Of a stretch of 12,470 bases of DNA, positions 1-9,558 are shown one piece after another (the first letter of the stretch is position 1; each line of letters starts with the position of its first letter). Location of the stretch: positions 1 to 12,470 of the forward strand of contig MU625074.1 of NCBI GenBank assembly GCA_025349905.2, given 5' to 3'. The position numbers and the translations under genes were made by a program. This DNA comes from Blastocladiella britannica (taxonomy: Eukaryota; Blastocladiomycota; Blastocladiomycetes; Blastocladiales; Blastocladiaceae). Below the pieces are notes generated by a model. It did not search any database, was not told where the DNA came from, and saw only the letters and a program-made list of their open reading frames with translations.

Positions 1-444
1 GGCCTCGAGGGCCGGCAGCTCGGCGCGGAACTTGGAGACGCAATCGCGGGTGGTGCGGTTCTCGGCGAGCGTGCGCGCGTACTGGCGCTTGCGCTGCTTG
101 GTCTCGTCGTCGTCGTCGTCCAGGATCGTGGTCTTCTCGGCGTCATCGTCACCGTCACCGTCATGACCGGACTCCCCGGCCCGATCGCCGTCCAGCACTT
201 TTTCGTACTTGAGCGTGGCCTGCACGTCGGCAATCACCACTTTGGTGCCCGGTGTGGCGGTCTCGACCCGCACCGAGTTGAGGTCGGCGACGCGGGGCAG
301 GCCGCGCAGCACCACCTCGGCGGACCCGCGCTTGGGGACCACGATATTGTCGAGCACGCGCGAGACCTCGGCACGGTCGCGGTGGACGGTGACGCGCGAC
401 ACGGGGACGGTGCCGGCGAAGATGGTGGTTGGGGTGGTGGTCAT
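1..444 (-). CDS. DUF4140/DUF4139-type protein, N-terminal fragment
   Basis: Reading leftward from an ATG at 444-442, the frame stays open for 148 codons to the window edge, so only the N-terminus is present. Residues 11-80 look like the DUF4140 domain, the N-terminal module of mucoidy-inhibitor-like DUF4139 proteins: a strand with VTVHRDRAEVSRV (about 18-30), then VVLRGLP (45-50) and SVRVE (57-61), and a strand near VVIADV. An acidic stretch follows (about 95-115, including a run of Asp), then a charged segment rich in Arg, Lys and Glu that may begin the helical linker found in this family. The biochemical role of these proteins is unknown to me. The start is favoured by the preceding stop-rich AT sequence and a TATA-like element about 57 bases upstream. 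The family call is from remembered fold pattern, not a search. Confidence 0.72.
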   Translation of the reverse strand, partial: MTTTPTTIFAGTVPVSRVTVHRDRAEVSRVLDNIVVPKRGSAEVVLRGLPRVADLNSVRVETATPGTKVVIADVQATLKYEKVLDGDRAGESGHDGDGDDDAEKTTILDDDDDETKQRKRQYARTLAENRTTRDCVSKFRAELPALEA

Positions 445-500
445 AATATGTTTTTCTCTGTAAGACGACGAAAGAGGAAGGGAGTGGTTTTCGAGGTGGA

Positions 501-507
501 TTTTATA
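501..507 (-). promoter_or_regulatory. TATA-like element upstream of the DUF4140-type gene
   Basis: The minus strand reads TATAAAA here, about 57 bases upstream of the ATG at 444, inside the 140-bp gap between the stop of the SAXO4-like gene (585) and this gene. Position and sequence fit a core promoter, but there is no transcript evidence. Confidence 0.4.
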
Positions 508-584
508 CGATTGACGCTCAACCAACTGATGTTCATTCCGTGGCGGTGCAGACAACCACGTCACTGCAAGAAAAAAAATTGGAC

Positions 585-2179
585 TCAAGCAAGCTGCCGA
601 GCCACCAACCCCTCCTGCTGCAGTGCACGCGCACGCCACTGCATCGCGTCCATCTCGGCCTGCCGCACGCCGTCCGACACTGCCGGCCGCTCCCCACCCT
701 TGACGTACGGCTCAAACTCGTACTTGTTGCTCATCGTGTACCCCGAGTGATCCACGCCGCGATTGATGCGCAGGGCCAGTCGCTCCTGTTCTTCAGTACC
801 TGCTGCTGCTGCCGCCGCCGCCCTTGCTGGTGACAACGACGACACGGGCGACGGCATCGAGATGGTGGCCCGCGGATCGTAGCTGGCAGAGTAGGATGTT
901 TCCCAGGTGCGAAACTGCATGGCCGAAAACAAATCAGGCACCGGCACATCGCGCGTCGCTGCCGTGTCTTGCTTAGCGCCGTTGCTCTCCACGCATGGTC
1001 TATTTTATACTTTTCAACAAACATGAATCTCATGCTAAAATGGAAAACATAGGTACTCGTCATAGTCATTGTCCGGATGCATGGACATCCATTCGCGGTC
1101 GAGTGGGCTGCTCTTGCTCAGGTGATCCAGTGCAAAGTGTGGGGTTGGGTACGGCTTGGTCGTGTCCTACGTCCAAACATAAGGTGAGCATCAAGGATCC
1201 AAATTGAGGGAAATGAAGGAACATACACTCTCGGGAAGCACCGCATCCGAGCGATTGTACCCCGTCTCACCCAGCGAGCTCACGCGGAACGCCTTTTTCG
1301 CTTGCATCACATCCAGCGGTTCCCCATCGAATCGCGGTCCATCCTGTGTTATATACTTTTAATGGACAACATACAAAAAATGATAATAGAAGCAAAGCAT
1401 ACCGTCCCAGTGGGAACCTCCTTGATCCCGGCAATCTCGTGGGGACGGTCGCGCACCCACGCCGACTCGTGATCCGCGCCGGTGATGCGCGTATGGCCAA
1501 TCTTTTTCAAGTGCGGGAACATGTCGTTCATCTTGTAGCTCGACTTCATGGTGGACTCGAACACATTCCATTTCTTTTTTTTTTTTCGTCCAACAAAAGT
1601 CAGTACAAGTGGATTCCACATCAAGTATATACAACTGCAAACATACACCATCCACTTTGATGTCAGCAGCCGACTCGAGCGGCATGTACTTTGACAGATC
1701 GGGGATATGGGAAATGGTGGTGCCAGCAGCAGAGGCACTCAGCGCACGGCCCGTCTTTGACGGCGGCACAGTTGCCGGGTTCTTGTAAGTCGACGAGTTG
1801 GAAGTGACGAAATGCTCGTCGTCGCTGCCACATAAAATTTCGTCAACAAAACAACCCATCCAAATCGACCTGTCCAGGAAGGAAAAAGAGCATACCGGAA
1901 ATGATCGCCCTCGTCCACTCCCTTGTCATACTCGAAATGCGGAAGCAGGTTGCGCTGGTACCCGGCGGCCTGCACGTGGCGGCGAATCATGACCGGATCC
2001 GTCTCGTCCCACCGGAACTGCTTGTTGAGCGTGCGCTCGTCCGGTTTGTTGATCATCGTGTTGCGCTGGTGAAAGTACGTCCGGTACGTGGTGGCATAAA
2101 ACATGCGCGGATCCGTCTCGCCTCCAGCCGAGCATCGCACCAGCACGCTCGGTTTGCCGTCGATTTTGGGCGTCGTCAT
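585..2179 (-). CDS. SAXO4: SAXO4/PPP1R32-like axonemal microtubule-associated protein
   Basis: Six exons join into 424 codons plus stop: 2179-1896, 1824-1647, 1573-1403, 1343-1227, 1166-1057 and 999-585. Introns are 71, 73, 59, 60 and 57 bp, all GT-AG, and every junction keeps frame. The N-terminus has a short motif, SAGGETDPRMFYATTY (residues 17-32), which closely resembles the start of animal PPP1R32 (SAXO4), a protein also of about 425 residues. Further Ser/Thr-Tyr motifs (STMKSSYK in exon 3, ETSYSASYDP and SGYTMSNKY in exon 6) are typical of proteins that lie along axonemal microtubules. I see no clear RVxF PP1-docking motif. Exon 6 carries an alanine run. There is no signal peptide or membrane segment. 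The likely site is the flagellar axoneme of a zoospore. The gene structure is well supported; the family name rests on remembered similarity. Confidence 0.78.
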
Positions 2180-2307
2180 TATTTTTTATGATCCGTCTAA
2201 GTTTATATTTTTACAATCCAAAATTTGGAGGGATTTTTTGAGAGCTAAAGAGAAAAAGTATCTGGAGCTCTATATGATCTACATAAACTTTCCACAAAAA
2301 GAACCCA

Positions 2308-3682
2308 TCATTGCTCCGGTTCCCGTCCCCTGGACCGCGTTCCAGTCGTCGGCAAAATCAGATCGTCAATGTCAATTTCACCAGTGGGCAGCTCGGCCGG
2401 AGCATGATCTGCGTGCGTTGGGGGCAAGTACATGGGACCGTCCTGGGGAGACAGTGGAATAGTAGACGCTGGCAATGGCAGCTGCTCTCGGAGCGGCTGC
2501 TGCTGTCCAATCGGGGTTGGAACCGGCATTACCAGCGGCGTCGGTCCAGAAGCAGCGTGCTGTGGCGGGAGCGTCGCGGGCCCAACCACCGTGCGCCCGA
2601 CCGTCACGTACTCGACCGACTCGACGATCGGCGAGCCGTACGGGAGCGGAGTGGGGCGAGTCGCCGCTGGCGGTGGCGGAGAAGGAGCAGACGGCACGGG
2701 CGCGGCGGTCGGCGTCGATGGCGACAGCGATGCAGGCGGCGGGTTGGTGCTGTACAGGGGCAGGGTGGGCGGATTGCTCTGGGCCGGGCGCTGTTTCCAT
2801 CCTTTTGTTAGCCAAAAATCACGTCATTCAAGTGCACCAAATCGAAGACGCACCTCAGTCCCAGTGACAATGGCAATAATAGCAGCATCGGTCCGCTTGA
2901 CGGGCTTGGGCTTGGCCGACGTCAAGGTCTTGCGAATTGCCGACCGTTTCCGGATCCCCGCGCAGAACATGCAGCACACAAATACCCACACGCACGCGAT
3001 CAACAGAGCGACAAGAGTGAATATGGTCGAAAACCCGCTGAACATGGACGAGGTGACATCCGAGCCACTGCTTCCCGAAAACGGAGTGGTTGAGGTGGAA
3101 GTGGGCGTGGGCAGATTGGTGACTGTGTTGATCCATCTGGTCTTGCTAGGCGGCGTTCCAACCGATCTGGGGTCCGTCCCGGTCGAGTTGAGGCAGGTGC
3201 CAATGGTGGTGTCACTGATCCCGCTGGGCTGGAAGCACCGGAGTCCCTGTCCGCACGAGCCAGAGGTACTGGTTGAGCATTGCTCGCCTGAAACGAGCCT
3301 TGGGCGGCACGACTTGGTGTCCACATCACAGAATTTCGATGGGTCTATTTTCTTGATTGTAAGCTTTTGTCGTTGTCGTTGGACTCAATTGACGTACCAT
3401 AGTTGCCGCACGATTGCGAATTCCAATTGTCGTCGCACACGGCCGGAATGCAGATTTTGGTGTCGAGCGAGCACACAAGTGTGACTGCCAATGTTTTCGA
3501 TAAGTCAATGGATTTTGCGTAAGCGCTGCAAAAAAGATAGCAAAAAAAAACGTACCGGGACTACTCCAGCCGGTGCTTTTAACCAGCGGGCAGTCTTTGT
3601 CGGTCGTGCAGCTCACCAAGTCTGCATGGGAGGCAAGCGCCAAGCTCAGGACGGTCAATAAGGTCAATGTAGGCCAGTGCAT
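2308..3682 (-). CDS. 12-cysteine single-pass membrane protein with proline-rich tail (paralogue of the gene at 9559-10893)
   Basis: Four exons (3682-3556, 3484-3398, 3344-2854, 2790-2308) give 395 aa. Introns are 71, 53 and 63 bp; phases are 1, 1 and 0. Residues 1-20 form a signal peptide ending ASHA. The ectodomain has 12 cysteines at 25, 31, 47, 54, 59, 68, 77, 84, 94, 102, 108 and 122, then a Ser/Thr-rich stalk (about 125-170). A membrane helix lies at about 177-200 with cysteines at its inner end (VCCMFC) and a basic stop-transfer sequence (IRKR). The cytoplasmic tail (about 201-395) is Pro/Ser/Thr-rich and has an acidic patch near its end (EIDIDDL). Predicted topology is type I at the cell surface. 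I do not recognise the domain; the opening C-x5-C loosely recalls Dickkopf/colipase-like modules but the whole spacing does not fit them. No enzymatic motif is visible. The intron 3 acceptor was chosen because it alone joins the tail frame to a good donor. Confidence 0.88.
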
Positions 3683-3826
3683 TTAAGTGTTTCTAGAGTC
3701 GGCGAGCGAGAAGAGAGCGAGAATATCATTACATTGCATTCGCTGAATCGTTGAGAATGACGCAAGGAAACTTGAAACGCGGTTAGCGCAACTGGCTGGT
3801 CGGTTGGCCTAAAAGAACAAAATACA

Positions 3827-6800
3827 CTAAACAAACTGAAGGAGCCCGTCGTCCTCGCCCAGGGCCAGCGAGTACACCACGGTGCGCCCGAGCTCCACCA
3901 GCAGCCCGTCCTTGCGCGCCCACATGAGCGGCAGCTTCAACACCGGCCCATCAATCTGCTCGACCGGCAACAGCTGCGACGCGGGGAGCGGAGCTATCGT
4001 CGTCAGATCCGCCACTCGGACGGGCGGTGGCCGGCGCAATTCTGGCTGCTGAGGTGGTACTGGTGGTGGGGGTACTGGCTCGTACCGCGCAAAGGGACCG
4101 GCGGTGTTGCCATGCGTCGGAGGCGGGAGCGGACGTCGCTGAGTCCACGTCGTCGTCGCACCTGGTAATGGCGGTGGCGAGTGCAGTGGCGATGCAAATG
4201 CATTGCTGTTTCCGCCGCCAATCCCGGCGCCGGCCAGGGGCGACAGCGGGCCCGATTCCACTGGACTGCCGCCGTACGATGCGGGCGCGGCACTGTACGC
4301 GCCTCGGCTCGTCGCCAAGCCGTTCAGATCGAGCGCAGCCGGACGGTGTGGATGCAGATGCTGGTTTGGACGTTGGTGGTGGTGGACGTGGTGCATTGGC
4401 GCCAAGGGCGGCGGCGGCATCAACTGCTGCTGCTGCTGCGACTGCGTACCTCCATTCGCCGCCGACAGCGGCGAGACGTCGTCAATCGGCATACCAAGCT
4501 GGCCCGGGAACCGCACCGCCATGCCCAGCAGCCGCTCGGACGCGCGCAAGACGTACCTGTGGTTGGCAGCGGTGATAAAGTGGCGCGACCCAGGCGCCGA
4601 CGACTGCGCGGCAAGCAGCGCCGCGGTCTCCAGCGCCTCGTCCGAGAGCTCGGCGCGCAGCTGCGCGGGCGTGGCCAGGAACTGCGAGTGCCGCGCGCGC
4701 ACCGTCTCGACGCGGTCGCCGTGCTCGTAGTGCACGTCCACCTGCGACCCGGCAGGGTTGAATTGCTCGTCGAGGGCACTAACCGCATATCCATTGGTTG
4801 CCGCCGTGGGAGTCACACCATGGGAACCGTAGGCGCCGCCGCCCGAGGTGATGACCACTAGGGACCGCACGGTGCGTGCGCTGGGCAGCTCGGCGACCGC
4901 GTGCGTGGACGAGAGCATCTGGAGCCGTACTGGAATGTCGGCCAGAAACAGCTGCATCTGCTCTGGGTCGTCGACTGGGAACCGCTTGCCCACCAGACTC
5001 AGGTGCACCGACATGCGCTCGTCATGTCCATAGTCAAATGCCGCGTCGTCAGGGATCCCGGCAATCGATACCGAGTCAAACTGGGGCAGGTTGACTAGTT
5101 GCGGAAGCGCGTGCAAGTCAAGTCGCGGCGCCGGTACCAACACCATGCTCCTTGGCGCGCGCAAATCCCAGTCGTCGGGGACCGCGGGAGGACCCGCCAT
5201 TGTATCCGCACCTGAGATCACCATTCCCTGCACCGATTCGGGCTCGCTGATCGAGTGCCGGCGATCGCGCACCGCCATGGGGGTTCCGAGCGAGTCTGTA
5301 TCGCCCGAGTTGCGCATGCCGCCCGCGATGCGGTCGTCAAAGAACTCGTCGCGCACCGACGAAAACAGCGACCGCGGCCGCGTGGAACACCAGTGCCGCA
5401 AGTTGCGCTCGGGCGGCCGTACCGACAGCTCAGTGCGTTGGCGCTGCACGCCGACAATGGTCCAAACGCAATGGTCCGTCACGTCGACCAGGAGCATGCC
5501 CTGCGGCTCGGTGTAAACCTGGCCGCCGAGGCTCGGAATCGCCACCCGTGAAAACGGCGACGGCGTCGGCTCGACCACTGGCGGCGGCGGTGGCGGCGGC
5601 AACGGATGCCCTCCAGTCGTTGCGAGGAGCTGAGGCGCGGTGGCCGAGTGGAACGGTGGCATGCCTTGCAAGTGTGCAGAGGCCGCAGAGGCCGCAGCTG
5701 CCAGCGCCGATGTCGCCATAGTGGGGTCTATGTGCATGTGAGCAGCAAAGTCCAGCGGTATGAACGGCGTCAGCGGGGTGCCTGGCGCCGAGAGCATGGC
5801 GGTGCTGGGTGTTGGCGTTGCCGAGGCCGAGTACCGCTCCCCACGGAACAGACTCGGGTTGGTGGACGCGACCGACGCGACCGACGTCACGGACGCCACC
5901 GAGCTTTCCCGATCAGCAGCACGCTCCCGCGCCGCGGTAGCCCTCGACCCAGCGCCGCCAGCTCGCCCACCGCCGGCACGCTTTCGACCGGTAGTACCGC
6001 CTTGGGAAGAGGCGTGGGCACTGCCGGCAGACTGGAGAGCCAGATCGGCCCTGGTGAGGAACTCTTCTGTGGCAAGATCGTATGCCGAGAATGAGACCAC
6101 GTCAATGGGCGGGTGGTAAATGCCAAGACGGTTGTCCGCCAGCGCCACATAGGCGCCCGGGTAGTCCCGGTCGCTCTTGATTTGGAGCGCAATCTTGTGG
6201 AGCTGCGAGATGGGGTCGGCGCGCGGGAGAATCTGCTCGTTTGGCAGCATTTCGTGTGGCAATGGGCGACTTGCAGCAACGGCAGCGAGTACAGCAGAAT
6301 CACCAGCGGTAGTAGAAGCAGTGCCATGAATGGAAGGACGCCAGCCATGCACATCAGCGACATGCACTTCCCACGGGTTGTTAGGCAGCGGATAAAGGTG
6401 GCACGGAGCGCCCCCGAGCGCGATATTAGTCTGATCCTTGACCCGGCTCCGCACCCTCTTTGCGCCTGGAGCGGGAGCGGGTGGGGGCGCAATGTGAGCG
6501 GCGGTTCCGTCCGCCACTGCCTTGTACACGGCCGCTGCTTGCGATCCAGCCACAGACGAGGGCAAAAACACGCCATCGCCCACGACCGCATAGCTCCCGC
6601 GGTCGACGCGTCGCACAATCAGCTCGCGTGAGCGCAATCCCGTCACTGGATCGACCAGCACCACCGTCGAATTGTACTGCAGGACTGTCCCGCGCGGAGC
6701 AGGGCACGTACAGCCTTCGCCTTGCCCCAGATGGCCAAGCAACGAGTGGGCAGGAGTGTCGTCGCGCGCAATCCCAAATGGGGTCAGGTGCATGAACATG

Positions 6801-9279
6801 GACTCGCGCTCGTATTCGTCCACCAGTTCGATGCGGAGAGCCGTCCAGGCCGCTGGTGATGCCAGAAACTCGACCAATTGCGGCTCGGACGCCTGCGGGA
6901 AGAGGTATCGGACTGGATCGGGCGTGGCAATCGCCTCAGTATTCAAGTCCAGGATGCCTTTTGCAAGTGCGGGTGGGACCTTTTTGTATTTTGAGAGGTG
7001 AATAAATGTCCGTTTCAGCAAATAAAAAAGATATAAAGTACCTTTGGCTCGAATGCGAGCGGCAATGCACCATTGGCAGAGGCGCCAGCCATAGAGTGGC
7101 CAAACGGAAGCGTGGCATGGACTCGTGGGACATCTTTGCGAGCCACGCCCGACACGGCCCCCACCGTCCAGTGCTTGGTCACGACGGATTGAGCACGGAT
7201 CCGCATAAACAAGGCCACTTGCGATCCCGACAGTAAAGCTCCAACTGTAGCAAACCCGAGCGAGTGGCCAATGGCCGTTGGTTTTTTCTTGGTGGCCTTG
7301 GCAATGACCCGGATCGGCGGCGACGGCAGTTCGGCCCAAGTGACGCGAGCGGGGCGAATGCGTTCCGTGGCGACCGTGCGGGCGGCCGCGACCGGTGTGG
7401 GCGGAGCAATGCGGAACGTGGCCTGGATGGCCGACGTCTTTTCGAGCTCGGAAACATGAATCTGGCGGACCACAAACGACGCCGCCGGCACGTCGGGGCA
7501 GACGGGGGAGAATGGAATGTAGCTCTCGACTCGCACCTTGGTGAGCGGATCGGCGCGCATCGTCGACTTGGCGGATGCGGCTCCCCGCAACTCGGCCGCG
7601 TACCCGCCGCGTGGCACGCCCCGCTTGCTAGCGCCATTGCTCACGGGTGGGGAAGACGATAATGCAGGAGGTTGGCGGCGGTAGTCGTCATCGCCCGCCC
7701 CGTCCAGTGCCAGCTGGGTAACGATGCGGTGAGACGCCGTGCCGCGCCGCGCCTTGACGGTTGCCGACGACGACGCGGCCGAAGATGCGGACGTATCCAG
7801 CGCAGGAGGCGGCTGCGACGCCGACAATTCAGCACTGGATCCAGTGGTGGCCGTGACACCCGTGCCGACCATGCTGTTGGGCGGCACCCAGCCCGCGGTG
7901 CCCAGAAACACCGACTCGCCCCGTGGCGGGCCGGCAGCGTGACGGGGCGCATCCGACGGCGTCGCTGTGGTCTCCACGCAGTCAGTGAGCCGCAGCTCGA
8001 TCCCAGGGATGTCGACGTTGGAGATGGCCGGCAGCACGGCGGCGTCCAAGTCGGGAAAGTCGTGGTCGCGTGGCACGCCCGGCATGGCCAGCGCCGCGGT
8101 CGGGAACCACGGGCACCCGACCAGCTCGATCGACGGCGGTGGGCACATGTAGCGTTTCTCGCCGCCGTACGACTTGGGCGCGACCGTCGGCACCAGTACC
8201 GTGACGGCAGCGCGAGCCCATATCCCTGGCCACTCGGGCCCAACCGCGTCCGCGAGCGGGTGGCAGTCGCGGCGGGCCTGTACCAGCCACTTGCGCATTT
8301 CGCAGTGGTAGCAGCCCTGGGAGCCGTGACACGCGTGCAACCCAGCAGTGGGCTGGCAGGAGGTGCTATTCGACGCCTGGGCCGGACCCAGCGCTGGAAT
8401 CAGAACCGCTGCAGCCGAAGTCGGGTCCACCAACCCAGCGCACGTGGCATATTCGGCCGAGGCAATGAGCCGTTGGGTGGCCAGCGTATTGAGGCTGGCG
8501 GGTGGTGGGGTACCGGGCGGGATGGTAGGCGGCGGCACTTCTATTGCTGCCGCGGCTGCACTCCCATCACCGGACGCAGTTCTGCTGCCGGAAAGCAGGC
8601 TCGCAATCGGCCCAATTGGCAGCGCGGGCGACGCGGGCATTGGCAGAGCGGGTGCCTGAGCAGACGACGACGCATTGTTGGCACCACCACGACTTACGTT
8701 GTAGTCCACATTGCGATGCAGGGCGATGCGAAATGACGTGAGCGGGTACGGTGGCGGGCGCGGGGGCATGAGCGTGTCGACTAGCTGCTGCACTGCGGCC
8801 TCGCGCACGGGTGTCGGTGGGGGCGTAGTTTCCGAGAGCAAGGGGTGGTGCTGGTAGTCGAGGCCATCGTGGTCCATGGCGTCGTCATCATCGTCGTCGT
8901 CGTCCTCGCGGTCGTCCATAAGTTGCTCGTGGCCATGGTCACTGTCGCGCATTAGATCGCCCGTGGCAGTCACCATGGGGTCCGTGTCGTGCGGTGCAAA
9001 CGAGAACGCGGTCGGCGATAGAATACCGGACGACGAGTCGCCGAAGGGTGCGCCCCAGTCGCCGGCACCAGGCGGTGGGGCTGGGTCTGACCAGGCCGGA
9101 TTGCCAGCCGAGTCGGACGACAGCAGGAACATGTCAGCATACGGCGCGTCATGTCGAGGCGCGAACCAGTTGGGATCCGACATGATGGTGGGTGTATCGG
9201 CCGGGTCATGCATCGGGGGATCTCCGCTCCGGTGGTAGGTCGAGGCATTGGCCGGTTGCCGGCGTCGTCGCGAGGACAT
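3827..9279 (-). CDS. CSL: CSL-family transcription factor (CBF1/RBP-J, Su(H), Lag-1 type), very large fungal form
   Basis: Two exons (9279-7042, 6979-3827) joined across a 62-bp phase-0 intron give 1796 aa, against about 500 in animal RBPJ. Residues 1-325 are low-complexity, with an acidic run at 126-133. The N-terminal Rel-like DNA-binding domain starts near 328 and holds the family signature KSYGGEKRYMCPPP (369-382), including the Arg that contacts DNA in known CSL structures. A low-complexity insert of about 140 residues (440-580) precedes its last strands (RQIHVSELEK, 605-614). The beta-trefoil domain starts at about 656 (LSGSQVALFMRIRAQSV, 683-699) and continues after the intron: SRELIVRRVDRGSY (863-876), DPISQLHKIAL (1001-1011), CVWTIV (1250-1255), with an insert at about 1040-1225. 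A Rel-C/IPT-like part starts near 1356 (VHLSLVGKRF, 1404-1413). It should act in the nucleus on GTGGGAA-type sites. Fungi have no Notch, so partners are unknown. Start ATG at 9279 is the first in frame; an ATG at residue 33 is possible. Confidence 0.93.
8881..8904 (-). repeat. Asp-encoding GAC/GAT codon run in CSL
   Basis: Eight consecutive Asp codons in the N-terminal low-complexity region of the CSL gene (residues 126-133), mostly GAC. Such an acidic run could belong to an activation region, but it may equally be neutral triplet expansion. Confidence 0.85.
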
Positions 9280-9558
9280 ATGATATGACTTTATTACATT
9301 TCATGAGCATTTTATGAGGGTGGAAGAAGGGTCTGTGTAGAACGCACACTTGAGCAAGGATATATTATACGCTATACAGGATGGTCGGTGTTGATGCTCA
9401 CTTTGGTCTTCGGAATGCTGTGCTGAAGAAACGAAAGGGAACATCGGCTGTGAGAAAAACCATCACGTTGTTGTTGCTGGATTTACTCCTGAAACAAACC
9501 CTCGGCAGCGTCAGAAACAAGTTCTCTTCTCTGCCTACCAAATCAAATTAAGGATAGA
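9280..9558. promoter_or_regulatory. Divergent promoter region between CSL and the 12-cysteine membrane gene
   Basis: This 279-bp AT-richer gap separates two ATGs that face away from each other, so both promoters must lie within or overlap it. An AT-rich core (TATATTATAC and nearby) sits at about 9359-9376, roughly 85 bases from the CSL ATG and 185 from the other. I found no canonical GTGGGAA CSL-binding site on either strand here. No long open frame crosses it. Confidence 0.5.

Noticed and set aside
1575..1586. A run of 12 T, suspected sequencing error or frameshift in coding sequence
   Set aside because: It falls within an intron (A-run just before the acceptor on the minus strand), so its length does not affect the frame.
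585..2179. Broken frames suggesting a pseudogene
   Set aside because: All breaks coincide with short GT-AG introns, and the six exons join in frame to one 424-aa protein.
2432..3484. A 350-codon plus-strand frame opposite the 12-cysteine membrane gene
   Set aside because: The minus strand gives signal peptide, ordered cysteines, membrane helix and correct splice sites; the plus frame crosses that gene's introns and shows no family features.
3526..3555. A 30-bp intron ending at the first TTTTTTGCAG in the minus-strand 12-cysteine gene
   Set aside because: Far shorter than the other introns, and the downstream acceptor at 3485 alone gives the cysteine-rich exon that matches the paralogue.
6368..6375. 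TTCCCACG, a perfect complement of the CSL consensus CGTGGGAA, inside the CSL gene
   Set aside because: It encodes the Pro-Trp-Glu of the protein, and one chance 8-mer match in about 12.5 kb of two-strand sequence is not surprising. GTGGGAA at 1410-1416 (coding) and 10966-10972 (between convergent genes) are equally uninformative.
7672..8736. A 354-codon open frame on the plus strand opposite CSL exon 1
   Set aside because: Its product is Arg/Gly-rich with no domain and it lies exactly opposite a frame that encodes clear CSL motifs. High GC makes long antisense frames common here.
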